Positions 24,865 through 33,832 of a DNA stretch of 64,000 nucleotides are shown one piece after another (positions within the stretch are counted from its first letter, which is position 1; every line of letters starts with the position of its first letter). This DNA comes from Candidatus Fermentibacter sp. Lineage in GTDB: Bacteria > Fermentibacterota > Fermentibacteria > Fermentibacterales > Fermentibacteraceae. The stretch is taken from positions 1 to 64,000 of the forward strand of contig JAUCPW010000027.1 of the NCBI GenBank assembly GCA_030373045.1. The letters are read 5' to 3'. A program made the position numbers and the translations under genes. Under the pieces are notes generated by a model. The model was not told the DNA's origin, did no database searches, and worked only from the letters and a program-made list of their open reading frames with translations.

Positions 24865-24893
24865 AGTATGGGAATAAGCGGCGAAGCGGGCAA
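24865..24893 (-). promoter_or_regulatory. Probable promoter for tRNA-Leu-mutL-miaA
   Basis: On the minus strand TTGCCC (24893-24888) and CATACT (24870-24865) are separated by 17 bases and lie just upstream of the tRNA 5' end. The match to sigma70 consensus is moderate. No terminator is seen between the tRNA and mutL. Confidence 0.45.
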
Positions 24894-24958
24894 ACCCGTC
24901 AGTCATGGACCGGTCCGGGAGGTCGGGGTCGTCCAGGGATTCCGCGGCGGAGCGGGGA

Positions 24959-24990
24959 GGCCCGCCGGAGGGCCGACTCCCCGGCGGGCC
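24959..24990 (-). terminator. Hairpin downstream of rubrerythrin, possible terminator
   Basis: A 10-bp GC-only stem (GGCCCGCCGG and CCGGCGGGCC, 12-base loop) lies 13 bases after the rubrerythrin stop. There is no T-run, so it may act with Rho or only stabilise the mRNA end. The stretch 24894-25003 holds nothing else I can support. Confidence 0.35.
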
Positions 24991-25003
24991 GGATTCCGAA
25001 AGG

Positions 25004-25501
25004 CTAGTCTATCCTGACGAAGGAGGATCCCTTCGCGCCGCAGATCGGGCAGACGTCGGGGGCGCCCTTCTCCGCGGTGAATCCGCACACCGGGCAGATG
25101 TGGTAGGGATACTGGTCGCCGCCCTGCCCGAGGCTCTCGAGCATGGTCCCGAAGAGGCCGGCATGTATCCTCTCGACCGAGTTGGCGAACTCGAACGAGC
25201 GCAGGGCCTGTGCCTCGCCCTCGGTCCTGGCGTCCTCTATCATCGCAGGGTACATCTTCTCGAACTCGTGCACCTCGCCGGCAACGGCAGCCGCGAGGTT
25301 CTCGCGGGTCGAACCGATGCCGCCCATGGCCCGGAGGTGGGCATGTGCATGCACCGTCTCGGCCTCGGCCGCGGCCCTGAAAAGCCTTGCAGCCTGCGGA
25401 TGCCCTTCTGCGTCGGCCTTCTTCGCGAATGCCAGGTATCTGCGGTTCGCCTGGGACTCGCCGGCGAACGCCTGCTTCAGGTCATCGAGCGTCTTTCCCA
25501 T
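25004..25501 (-). CDS. Rubrerythrin
   Basis: Rubrerythrin reduces peroxide in anaerobes and microaerophiles through a di-iron site and a rubredoxin centre. The 165-residue protein has the helical Glu/His ligands in ESQANRRYL, EAETVHAHAHL, GEVHEFEKMYPAMIEDA and EFANSVERIHAGLF. The C-terminal rubredoxin-like knuckles are CPVCG and CPICG. The start is ATG 25501, five bases after GGAGG; an upstream ATG in the same frame lacks this. The gene is single and not in an obvious operon, and it supports a strictly or mainly anaerobic host. Confidence 0.95.
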   Translation of the reverse strand: MGKTLDDLKQAFAGESQANRRYLAFAKKADAEGHPQAARLFRAAAEAETVHAHAHLRAMGGIGSTRENLAAAVAGEVHEFEKMYPAMIEDARTEGEAQALRSFEFANSVERIHAGLFGTMLESLGQGGDQYPYHICPVCGFTAEKGAPDVCPICGAKGSSFVRID

Positions 25502-25708
25502 CTCTTCCTCCCGCCGTCTCCGGCCGATGGAGCCATCCCGACCCATCCACTGGACACCGGCCAGTTATACGAAATGCGCCCCGAAGGCGCACCGGCACAC
25601 TCCCCCCCGGGCCGGGCCACGCTTATCTTCGCGCATCGAGAACCGGGCCGGAACCGGACCTTCCGAAACTCCGTTCCTCTCGTATCACACCAGCGCGAGG
25701 GAGCATCG

Positions 25709-27781
25709 ATGATCGCAGCGGCACGCATCCCGCTCGCAGCGGCAGTTTCGGTCTGCCTGTCCGCACTCCCGGCCCCCGCCTCCGCCGGCGGGACATCCTT
25801 CGACTTCTCGCTTCCCGCGGGAGGTTTCGAGATGGTGGAATACGAGGGGGGGGATGCCATCTGCTGGCCCGGCGCGACCCCGTGCTTCCCCGAGGGTCAG
25901 CCCGACCTCCCTGCCATGGCGCGCACGTTCGTCATCCCCCAGGGAGCTTCGGCCGTCGAAGCCTCCGTAGAGGTCATCTCCGAGACCCGGGTCGACGGGA
26001 TGTACGACATCCTCCCCGTCAGGTCCGTCCCGCTCGGGTCCGATCCCGGCCCCTTCCTGAGGGACCCGGGCGTCTACATGGGCGGCGCGGTCTTCCCGGC
26101 ATCGAATGTCGTATCGGTCGAGACAGGCACCCGCACGGGCTTCCGACTCGCCACCGTGCAGTTCACGCCGTTCACCTACGATCCGGCATCGGGCTCCGTC
26201 ACCTGCATCACGCAGGCGAGGGTGACCCTCCGCTGGGAGGACGACCCCGCGGCGGACACCTTCAGCCTGGGAGCGGCGCAGGTGGGGAACGCCGAATCCA
26301 TCCTCGAAGGCATCGTGTCGAACCCGGAGGACCTCTCGGCCTGCCGGCCCCAGGTCCGCGGAGGAGGGACCGACTGGTCGTCCTGGGTGGTCATCGCCCC
26401 GGAAGCCCTGGAATCCACCCTCGAGCCCCTGGTCACCCACAGGAACGCTTCGGGCATGACGGCTGAATTCGTCTCCACCGAATGGATCTACTCCTCATAC
26501 GCGGGATACGACACCCAGGAGCAGATCAGGAACTACATAAAGGACGCCTATCTCAACCACGGCCTCATGTACGCCCTCATAGTGGGCGACTGGGGCCCGA
26601 CCCAGCGGATGTCGAGCCTCGACGTCGGCGGCGGGACGGTTCTCAACGAAACCACAGACCTCTACTACAGCGACCTCGACGGCACCTGGGACAACGACGG
26701 CGACCACCTCTACGGCGAGAACACCGACGGCATCAACTACTACTCCGACATCGCCGTGGGGCGGTTCAGCACCGACCTGCCGGCGCAGGTCGCTACGATG
26801 GTGCAGAAGACCATCGAATACGAGACGGTCTCCCCCGCCGGTTCCTGGAGGACCCGCGCACTGCTCTGCGGGGCCGGCCTGTGGCCCGAGTACGGCTACT
26901 GGGGACGCTTCGTCTGCGACTCGATCTGCAAGAGGATACCCGGCTCCTGGATCGAGACGAAGCTCTACGAGTACTCATCCGGATCGCACCCCAACAACCA
27001 GGTCGACTTGATCAACGAGGGTGTCAGCTACGTCTCCCCCCAGGGGCACGGATTCTCCTCGGGGATCTACTGGTACTACGCCCCCACCAGCATGATCACG
27101 GCCGGCCTCATCAACCAGATGACCAACTGGGGCATGTTCCCGGTGTTCCATTCCATAGCCTGCCTCGCCGGACAGCTCTCGGTCTCCAACTGCAGCGCAG
27201 AGAGGCTGATGAACTCGACCACCGGAGGGGCCGTGGCCGTGATGTTCAACTCGAACAACGGCTACGGGGCGCCGCCCTCGATGGGCCCGTCGGAACATCT
27301 GGAGGTCCATTTCGCCAACCAGATGTTCGTTCTGGGCGTACAGAGGGTGGGCGACATGCAGGCCGCGGCCAAGGATGCGTTCAAGGCGGCAGGAGGCATG
27401 TCGATGCAGAACTGGGTGCTGCAGGAGAACAACCTCCTGGGCGACCCGGCGCTGCTATTCGTCACCAACCAGACAGGCCTGGGCGGTGGTGCTCCCGAAC
27501 AGGGTCTGCGGGTCGCCACTGGCATCAGCCCCAACCCGGCATCCGGGTCGATCTCCGTGTACTGGTCCATGCCGGAACCGTCCGGGTTCACCCTGTCGGT
27601 CTTCGATGTCACGGGCAGGCTGGTGAGTACGATCACCCAGGACGCATCGGCCTCCTCGGGCATGACCGTCCTCGACGGGCTTTCGGACGGCGGGGCACCC
27701 ATGGCGTCCGGGTGCTACCTCGTCAGGCTGGATACCGCCGCGGGCTCCAGCTCATCGAGCATGGTCTACCTGGGGCGCTGA
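25709..27781 (+). CDS. Gingipain-like C25 cysteine protease with type IX sorting domain
   Basis: The 690-residue precursor has a signal peptide (RIPLAAAVSVCLSALPAPASA), a pro-region to about residue 220, and a C25 caspase-like catalytic domain. Asp-rich calcium-type loops lie in DLDGTWDNDGD. The likely His is in SPQGHGFSSG and the Cys in FHSIACLAGQ. The last 85 residues form a FlgD-like/T9SS sorting domain (ISPNPASGSISVYW to CYLVRLDT). It should be exported and act outside the cell on proteins. The start ATG follows GAGGGAG; the large upstream extension is not coding. Confidence 0.92.
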   Translation: MIAAARIPLAAAVSVCLSALPAPASAGGTSFDFSLPAGGFEMVEYEGGDAICWPGATPCFPEGQPDLPAMARTFVIPQGASAVEASVEVISETRVDGMYDILPVRSVPLGSDPGPFLRDPGVYMGGAVFPASNVVSVETGTRTGFRLATVQFTPFTYDPASGSVTCITQARVTLRWEDDPAADTFSLGAAQVGNAESILEGIVSNPEDLSACRPQVRGGGTDWSSWVVIAPEALESTLEPLVTHRNASGMTAEFVSTEWIYSSYAGYDTQEQIRNYIKDAYLNHGLMYALIVGDWGPTQRMSSLDVGGGTVLNETTDLYYSDLDGTWDNDGDHLYGENTDGINYYSDIAVGRFSTDLPAQVATMVQKTIEYETVSPAGSWRTRALLCGAGLWPEYGYWGRFVCDSICKRIPGSWIETKLYEYSSGSHPNNQVDLINEGVSYVSPQGHGFSSGIYWYYAPTSMITAGLINQMTNWGMFPVFHSIACLAGQLSVSNCSAERLMNSTTGGAVAVMFNSNNGYGAPPSMGPSEHLEVHFANQMFVLGVQRVGDMQAAAKDAFKAAGGMSMQNWVLQENNLLGDPALLFVTNQTGLGGGAPEQGLRVATGISPNPASGSISVYWSMPEPSGFTLSVFDVTGRLVSTITQDASASSGMTVLDGLSDGGAPMASGCYLVRLDTAAGSSSSSMVYLGR

Positions 27782-27799
27782 TCCGCAAGGTGCATGGGG

Positions 27800-27834
27800 G
27801 GCGGCCGGGCCAGGGTCCGGGCCGCCTCTTCATT
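27800..27834 (+). terminator. Probable terminator after the C25 protease
   Basis: GGCGGCC (27800-27806) pairs with GGCCGCC (27820-27826), with extra G-T pairs outside, followed by TCTTCATTCC. It lies 19 bases after the protease stop and overlaps the end of the convergent DUF2161 gene. Confidence 0.5.
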
Positions 27835-28519
27835 CCGCCCCTGCTCCCCTGACCGGGCCGGCTCCCGCGGCCGACCAGGCAGCGGACTCGGCAGCGCCCC
27901 TGGGGGTAAGCCCGTAGGTGCCAGGGCCCGTCTTCTCGAACCATCCGTATACGTTCCGGTATACGATGCTCCATGCCCCGGGATCGCCCAGGCATGCGGC
28001 GGCCTCCGCGGACCGCGAGGGTCCGTTGGCCGCCAGGAATGCAGCCACCGCCAGCGCCCTTCGCCTGTAGGCGGTCATCCTGCCTCCGCGCTTCGCACTC
28101 CCCCCGGTGTTGGGGTCGCCTTCCAGCGCCATGTGTTCGGCCCTGAGCCTGGCCCGCCCTGCCTTCGACCGCCTCGGCCGGTACTCGCCCGGATCGATCA
28201 GCGGATCGACCGAGCCCGACCGGGTGTCCACCGCGAGAAGACCTATCCCCAGCATGCGCAGCAGCTTGCGGACCTGCCTGCCGCGCAGCGAGGGGGAGTC
28301 CGAAGGCACCGCCACGTAGACCGAATCGGCGCACGAGAGCCTCTCGACCGCCTGCAGCACCAGCTTCAGGCAGAAGGTGGACTTGAGTTCGACCGCCACG
28401 ATCCTGGAGCCGTTCACTCCCACCGCGTCGCAGTCCAGAACCTCTCCCCTGACCTCGTACCCGAGGCGCCTTAGGAAATCCCTCACCGGGGGGTAGAGGG
28501 AGGACTCGCCGCCCTTCAT
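27830..28519 (-). CDS. DUF2161-type PD-(D/E)XK nuclease-like protein
   Basis: The 229-residue protein matches the DUF2161 layout: an N-terminal PDDEXK-like core with YPPVRDFLRRLGYEVRGEV, DCDAVG and VAVELKSTF (Asp, then Glu-x-Lys), followed by LVLQAVERLSCADSVYVAVP. The C-terminal half is a basic region and a possible winged helix (AVAAFLAANGPSRSAEAAACLG). Members are predicted nucleases or phosphodiesterases without a known role. It is coupled to the cupin gene by an ATGA overlap. Confidence 0.75.
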   Translation of the reverse strand: MKGGESSLYPPVRDFLRRLGYEVRGEVLDCDAVGVNGSRIVAVELKSTFCLKLVLQAVERLSCADSVYVAVPSDSPSLRGRQVRKLLRMLGIGLLAVDTRSGSVDPLIDPGEYRPRRSKAGRARLRAEHMALEGDPNTGGSAKRGGRMTAYRRRALAVAAFLAANGPSRSAEAAACLGDPGAWSIVYRNVYGWFEKTGPGTYGLTPRGAAESAAWSAAGAGPVRGAGAE

Positions 28520-28848
28520 CTCGATGCGGGCAGGGAGCTGAAGCAGAGCGCCACTGCCGTCTCCGGACCCCTGTTCTCGAACACGTGGGGGACTCCGGGA
28601 GGGATCACCAGCAGCCCTCCCCTTGCGGCAGACATCCTCTCCTCGAACCCCAGTTCGGTATCGCCGATGAAGACCTCTCCTTGCAGGACCGCGACCTGCT
28701 CGTCCCTGCCGGGATGGACGTGCCCGCCGCGCCGGCAGCCCGGCTCGATGGAGAAGGCGTGGCAGTCAGTCACCGTCGTGATTCCCGTCCCGGCCCCCGG
28801 GAGATGGTCGAACGGGTTCAGCACCCACCCCCTCTGATCGATGTGCAT
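28516..28848 (-). CDS. Small single-domain cupin
   Basis: The 110-residue protein has the two cupin motifs: GGHVHPGRDEQVAVLQGEV with His and Glu metal ligands, and PPGVPHVFENRG with the last His. Cupins of this size act as isomerases, dioxygenases or sugar-binding regulators; the substrate cannot be told. The ATG at 28848 lies 83 bases inside the uvrC 3' end; GGAG is six bases upstream. A longer open form back to 28893 exists but would overlap more. Confidence 0.78.
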   Translation of the reverse strand: MHIDQRGWVLNPFDHLPGAGTGITTVTDCHAFSIEPGCRRGGHVHPGRDEQVAVLQGEVFIGDTELGFEERMSAARGGLLVIPPGVPHVFENRGPETAVALCFSSLPASR

Positions 28849-30682
28849 CTCCTTCTCCACGAACCCGAATCTGCTCCGGGGACTCCCATCCATCGATATA
28901 CCTCCTGAGGAGCGCCGCCCTCGCCTTGCCTATCCCGGGCACCGTGCAGAGATCCTCCTCCGAAACGGCCCGCAGCCTCTCCACGCTGCCGAACCGGGTC
29001 AGCAGGAGAGCCCGCAGCGACGGCCCCACTCCGGGGATGTCGTCCAGGACAGACCTGATCTCGCCGCGCGAGCGGCTTGTCCTGTGGTAGTGGAGGACGA
29101 ACCTGTGCGCCTCGTCGCGCATGGCGACAAGGATCCTCATGGGGGGTTCGTCCGGGTTCCGGGACACGGACCGCTCCTCCCTGCCGCACAGCAGGGCCTC
29201 CTCCTTCTTGGCTATGGCCACGAACAGGGTCCGGTCGGCGGCGTCCCCCGCCGCGGCGATGGCGGCCCTGAGCTGGGTGATCCCGCCGTCGACAAGGAAC
29301 AGGTCGGGCAGGGCTCCGTTCTCGATGCCGGCCAGGAACCTACTGACGGAGTCGGCTATCATGGCCGGATCGTTCCGCCCTATGCCCTGCGCCATCGAGA
29401 ATCTCCTGTACCCCGACTTGTCCGGCCTGCCGCCCCTGAAGCTCACCAGGGCGGCAACGGGATAGGACCCCTGTATCGTAGAGGCGTCGAGGGCGACCAT
29501 CCATTCCGGCGGGGCGGGAAGCCCCAGCATGTCCGCCAGCGCCTCCAGGGCAGCCTTCGTGCGTTCGGCCCTGCCCCCGGGCCTCTTCCATTCCAGCCTG
29601 GCCAGGAAGTGATCCAGGTCCTTCAGTGCAACGGCCACGAGCTCCCTGCCCGTCCCTCTCGCAGGAGCATGAATCGTGACCGAGCCCTTCCTCCTGTCCG
29701 AGAGCCATTGCGAGAGCATGTCCGAATCCGCGGGATCCTCCGTGGTCAGGATCTCGCGGGGTATGTCGCCGGTCTCGGAATAGTAGGTGTGGAGGAGGAC
29801 CGACAGTCGCTCGGGCACGCCAGCCTGCCTCCAGCGGCTTTCGAAGGGCAGCCTGACGACCCCGGTGAACCTGCCGGAACGCATCTGGAGGATGATGCCC
29901 CAGTTCTCCCTGACTGCCGCTATGTCCCTGCTGACCCTGTCCTTAGCGCTCTCCGGGGCGGGCCATCCGAAGGAGTCGAGCCTGGCGAGGAGATCGCGCC
30001 ATCTCGCGGCATCCTCGTACCTCATCGCCCGGGCCGACTCCTCCATCCGCCCCTCGATCCCCGACCGCGCTCCCTCCCAGTCGCCCTTCAGGATCCTGAG
30101 CACCGCCTCGACGTTCCCGGAGTAGTCCCCCCTGTCCGAGACGCACGGGGCCGGGCAACGGGATATCTGCCCGAGCAGGCAGCTCCTTCCGGTGCGCGAG
30201 GCGGGCTCAGGGGTGCGGCATCTGCGCAGCGGAAACGCCTCCTGCAGGAACTCGACCAGGGAGCGCAGGGTCCTCGAGTCCGGATACGGCCCGAACCTGG
30301 GGATGTCCCTCGAAGGGTCGACGTTCCTGGTCACCACCAGCCTGGGCAGCTCCTCGTCGGTGGTCAGCTCCAGGAACGGATACCTGTGGTCCTGGCGCAG
30401 GCGGACATTGTACGGGGGCTTGTGGATCCGGATGAGATCGGCCTCCAGGACCAGCGCCTCGACCTCCGACCGGGTGACGGTCCATTCGACCGTGCAGGCC
30501 TTCTCGAGGATGATCCTGTGCCGTTCGTCACCGGGGTTCGCGAGGTGCCCCCTCAGCCTCCTGTTGAGGTCGACCGCCTTGCCGATGTAGAGGATGGCGG
30601 CCGAGGGGTCCACGAACCGGTAGACCCCCGGCAGGTGCGGGGCCGCCCCCGCCGCGGCCTCAAGCGACGGCTTTCCCGCCAC
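28766..30682 (-). CDS. uvrC: Excinuclease ABC subunit C
   Basis: UvrC makes both incisions in nucleotide excision repair. The 638-residue protein has the GIY-YIG domain at the start (PGVYRFVD, ILYIGKAVDLNRR), the UvrB-binding helix pair near 205-235 (EESARAMRYEDAARWRDLLAR), the RNase H-like nuclease (ALDASTIQGS, FLVDGGITQL) and two C-terminal helix-hairpin-helix motifs (IPGVGPSLRALLLTRFG, VPGIGKARAALL). The start GTG overlaps the murJ end by 23 bases and has no clear ribosome site. The last 30 residues overlap the cupin gene and look unconserved. Confidence 0.96.
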   Translation of the reverse strand: MAGKPSLEAAAGAAPHLPGVYRFVDPSAAILYIGKAVDLNRRLRGHLANPGDERHRIILEKACTVEWTVTRSEVEALVLEADLIRIHKPPYNVRLRQDHRYPFLELTTDEELPRLVVTRNVDPSRDIPRFGPYPDSRTLRSLVEFLQEAFPLRRCRTPEPASRTGRSCLLGQISRCPAPCVSDRGDYSGNVEAVLRILKGDWEGARSGIEGRMEESARAMRYEDAARWRDLLARLDSFGWPAPESAKDRVSRDIAAVRENWGIILQMRSGRFTGVVRLPFESRWRQAGVPERLSVLLHTYYSETGDIPREILTTEDPADSDMLSQWLSDRRKGSVTIHAPARGTGRELVAVALKDLDHFLARLEWKRPGGRAERTKAALEALADMLGLPAPPEWMVALDASTIQGSYPVAALVSFRGGRPDKSGYRRFSMAQGIGRNDPAMIADSVSRFLAGIENGALPDLFLVDGGITQLRAAIAAAGDAADRTLFVAIAKKEEALLCGREERSVSRNPDEPPMRILVAMRDEAHRFVLHYHRTSRSRGEIRSVLDDIPGVGPSLRALLLTRFGSVERLRAVSEEDLCTVPGIGKARAALLRRYIDGWESPEQIRVRGEGDAHRSEGVGAEPVRPSPGGRDGNHDGD

Positions 30683-32345
30683 GGCCGAGCACGAGTTTCA
30701 GGAGTGAGGCGGTCCCCCGGCCGCCCGTGGCGACGAGCACGATCAGGAAGCAGGCGAGGGAGGCCAGGGCTGCGCATGTGAGGGCGGCCAGCCCGGGCAG
30801 GGTGCCGCCTTCGCAGAGGGAGTCGACCCATGGCCTCATGGCGAAGAGCAGCCAGAGGCATGCCCCCGAGGCGACCGGGACGGCCGCCCAGGCCCTTGCG
30901 GGGGCTCCGCTCCCGGGGCCCAGCCTCCTCCTCATGGCGATCCGCAGAGCGACGAGGTTGGCGGCCGACGACAGGCTGGTGGCCAGGGCCACGCCGGCCA
31001 GCGGTCTCGCCCATCCCGTCGTTATGAAGAGCCACGACAGGGCGACGTTCAGCACAATGTTGAGGCCCATCGAGGCCATTCCTATCATGGCGGGGGTCTT
31101 CGTGTCCCTCATGGCGTAGAAGACGGGTGCGGTGATCTTCACGCCGCCGTAGAACACCAGTCCGATCGAGTAGAAGGTCAGGGCCGAGGCGGTCAGGTCG
31201 ACGGAATCGGCGCCGAACGCACCCCTGGAGAGAAGGACCGCAACGCTCTGGCGCCCCAGGACCGACGTGAACAGGGTGGCCGGCACCAGCAGCGCGGCGA
31301 GACCGAGCGTCGCGTATCCGAGGGTCTTCCGTGCCTCCGAAAGCCTCCCGGCCGCGGCCTGCCGGCTCAGGGTGGGCAGCAGCGCCGTAGCCGATGCGAC
31401 CGCGAAGATCCCGAGGGGGAACTGCATGATCCTGTTGCCGTAGGAAAGAGCCGCAACGCTGCCCTCCTCCAGCAGGGACGCCACCATCTGGTCCACCAGG
31501 ACGTTGAACTCGGCGGCAACGAGCCCCACGAGAGCCGGAACGGCGAGCCGGAGCACGGACCTGAACTCGCTGTCGCGGAATCCGAAGTCGGGTCTGAGGG
31601 AGATGCCGTTCCTGCGAAGCGCAGGGAGCTGGACGAGGAGCTGCGCGACCCCCCCGGCAAGGATGCCCGCGGAGTAGGGCCAGACGGGAGCGTCCGCCCT
31701 CCAGACGGCCGGCAGAGCGAAAAGGCCTGCCAGGGCCAGCAGGTTGAAGAGCACCGGCCCCAGGGAGGGCGTCAGGAAGTGCCGTGCGCTGTTCAGCATC
31801 CCCATCACGACGGCCGCTGTCCCGACGAAGAGGATGTAGGGGAAGAGGAATCTGAGTAGCTGGGTGGAGAGGAGGGCCTTGCCGGGCACTTCGCCGAAGC
31901 CGGGGGCGAAGAGGGCCACCAGGAGAGGCGCCGCCAGGATACCCAGAATCGAGAGCGCGGACAGGCAGAGTGCGGAGAATGTCACGACCCTCGATCCCAG
32001 CTTCGAACTCTCGCGACCGCCCCTCGAAACGAGTGTGGAAGTGAAGGTGGGCACCAGGGCGGCGCTCACGGTCGATTCGCCGAAGAGCCTCCTGAGGATG
32101 TTGGGGACCACGAAGGCCAGGGTGAAGGCATCAGCCGCCATGCCGGTGCCCAGCACGGCGGCCTGGCCGACGTCCCTCGCCAGCCCCAGGATGCGGCTGA
32201 GCAGTGTGAGCAGGCCCATCAGGCCGGCTGCCCGGGCGACCTTCCTGCCCTCCTGCCGGATCGAACCGAGCGAGCCGGCATCCCCCGCCCGACCGCGGGG
32301 GACTTCCCTTGCTCCGGCAGCATCGATGTCACGGATGGTCATCAT
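30660..32345 (-). CDS. murJ: Lipid II flippase MurJ
   Basis: MurJ moves lipid II across the inner membrane for peptidoglycan synthesis. The 561-residue protein has about 14 hydrophobic segments and the MVF-family features: LLSRILGLARDVGQAAVLG, AFTLAFVVPNILRRLFGEST, and ALVPTFTS with conserved charged residues in the first helices. An N-terminal extension of about 40 polar residues precedes the first helix. The start ATG overlaps the stop of the transglutaminase-like gene (ATGA). Confidence 0.95.
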   Translation of the reverse strand: MMTIRDIDAAGAREVPRGRAGDAGSLGSIRQEGRKVARAAGLMGLLTLLSRILGLARDVGQAAVLGTGMAADAFTLAFVVPNILRRLFGESTVSAALVPTFTSTLVSRGGRESSKLGSRVVTFSALCLSALSILGILAAPLLVALFAPGFGEVPGKALLSTQLLRFLFPYILFVGTAAVVMGMLNSARHFLTPSLGPVLFNLLALAGLFALPAVWRADAPVWPYSAGILAGGVAQLLVQLPALRRNGISLRPDFGFRDSEFRSVLRLAVPALVGLVAAEFNVLVDQMVASLLEEGSVAALSYGNRIMQFPLGIFAVASATALLPTLSRQAAAGRLSEARKTLGYATLGLAALLVPATLFTSVLGRQSVAVLLSRGAFGADSVDLTASALTFYSIGLVFYGGVKITAPVFYAMRDTKTPAMIGMASMGLNIVLNVALSWLFITTGWARPLAGVALATSLSSAANLVALRIAMRRRLGPGSGAPARAWAAVPVASGACLWLLFAMRPWVDSLCEGGTLPGLAALTCAALASLACFLIVLVATGGRGTASLLKLVLGRGGKAVA

Positions 32346-33832
32346 GCATCCCCCACCAGGATCACGGGGGCGCTCGAGAGGGAGGCGGTGTCGGCGGCGG
32401 TGCAGCCGTCCTCCTCTATGCGGAGCCCGTCGCTCGCGGCCTCGATCCTCCCGGGAAGCTTCCAGGTCCTGAGCATTCCCGGGCAGGAGCAGCCCGGGAG
32501 CAGCGGCAGCCTCGAGGGCTCGCCCGGCGCCACGCCGCCCGCCAGCCGTCCGCCGGCCGCGAGCGATGCTCCCTCGGCCAGATCGTAGAGGTCGGTCGTC
32601 TCCATCGAGTCGATGATCGCTACCTGGCCTCCGGACAGCAGCCAGAGAGCCAGCGCCGCAGCGGCAGGCGGCCCGTCGAGGCCCGCGAGCCTGTGCCTGA
32701 GCAGCGAATCGGCGGCACCCCCCGTGGACAGCTCGAGCCTGAACGAACCGTCGGCGGATATCTCCCAGGCCTCCCTCCAGTAGTCCTCGGGTCCCCCCGC
32801 GGCGGGAGCGGCCGGCGCGTCTCCGTGGGGGCCGAGCATGGAGAGCGACTCCCGCCCGGGTATGTGGAAGGCGCTGTTGAGATAGGCCGAGGGATCGACG
32901 AGCAGGCTCCTGCCGTCCGGCAGCCGTGCCGAGATTACAGGCCTGTCCCAGTCGACGGGGACGGGGACGGATGCCGGGTCCGACGAGGCGAACAGGAGTT
33001 CGGTCACGATCCCGGCCTCGTCGAGAACCGCTGCGGTGACGAGCGCCAGTTCGAGCCTGTCTGCACTCCTGTTCCTCATGAGTTCGTCGATGGAATCCAC
33101 TGCGAACAGCCGGCAGGGGTGCCCCGGCGACTCGAGGGTGAAGCTGTTGCAGACGATGGTCCTGAGCCTGGCCATGACGGCCGGGATGTCTGCTCCGGCA
33201 GCGCCGGCCTCGAGGGCGGCCCCGGCCACCGAGGTCGGTCTCTCCGCATCGAGGGCCGCCAGGTAGGATTCCGACATCATCGAGTAGAGCGCCTGCCAGC
33301 CGGGTATGGTGGAGACGGACAGGCGCCCCGCCGGAGCGAAGGCGGTGAACACCGCGTCGGATCCGTCCATCTCGAGGCTGTAGCCGTCACCCTCCCAGGC
33401 CGGCTCCTCCCCCAGGCCGCGCATGGTGATCCTTACACTGTCGGCCCATTCCGGTGCGGTGAAGCCCAGCCACGCGCCGTCGTCCCACAGCCCTCCGTGG
33501 TCGACGGTCTCCACCCGGAGGAATCCCCCTCCGTCCATCCTGCCGGGGAACGCCACGACCAGGGCCAGGGGCATCCCGGAGGAGCTGCCGAGGGTGTCCA
33601 CGGCCCAGCCCGGCAGGTCCGATCTCGTCCCGTCGGCCGTTTCGACCCAGGCATCGAGGAGCCGGACGTCCGTGAACGCCGGATCGAACGGGACCGGATA
33701 CCTCCTCGAATCGAACCCGTCCACGGAGAGGACGGTCGTCAGATCGCCGTCCTGTTCGGACATGTCCATGGAGAGCAGCGATGCCCGGGCCAGGGCGGCA
33801 AAGGCCACGAGCGCGAGCGGTGCGCGGATCAA
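32342..33832 (-). CDS. Secreted transglutaminase-like protein lacking the catalytic cysteine
   Basis: The 496-residue protein starts at TTG 33832, overlapping the stop of the upstream transglutaminase gene (TTGA), four bases after GGAGG. It has a signal peptide (APLALVAFAALARASL). Its middle resembles a transglutaminase-like core: RLELALVTAAVLDEAGIVTELLF aligns by eye with the Cys-helix of its neighbour (CRDKSVLLAALLRAAG) but has no Cys. ARLPDGRSLLVDPSAYL takes the place of the Asp strand. A C-terminal beta domain follows. I read it as a catalytically dead partner; the homology to the neighbour is inferred. Confidence 0.55.
   Translation of the reverse strand: MIRAPLALVAFAALARASLLSMDMSEQDGDLTTVLSVDGFDSRRYPVPFDPAFTDVRLLDAWVETADGTRSDLPGWAVDTLGSSSGMPLALVVAFPGRMDGGGFLRVETVDHGGLWDDGAWLGFTAPEWADSVRITMRGLGEEPAWEGDGYSLEMDGSDAVFTAFAPAGRLSVSTIPGWQALYSMMSESYLAALDAERPTSVAGAALEAGAAGADIPAVMARLRTIVCNSFTLESPGHPCRLFAVDSIDELMRNRSADRLELALVTAAVLDEAGIVTELLFASSDPASVPVPVDWDRPVISARLPDGRSLLVDPSAYLNSAFHIPGRESLSMLGPHGDAPAAPAAGGPEDYWREAWEISADGSFRLELSTGGAADSLLRHRLAGLDGPPAAAALALWLLSGGQVAIIDSMETTDLYDLAEGASLAAGGRLAGGVAPGEPSRLPLLPGCSCPGMLRTWKLPGRIEAASDGLRIEEDGCTAADTASLSSAPVILVGDA

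Noticed and set aside
24905-27781. A 958-residue C25 protein starting near the tRNA gene
   Set aside because: The upstream part is antisense to rubrerythrin; a signal peptide begins exactly at ATG 25709.
27830-28519. DUF2161 protein as a restriction endonuclease of a defence system
   Set aside because: It has a nuclease-like core but no methylase or other defence gene nearby; the neighbours are a cupin and uvrC.
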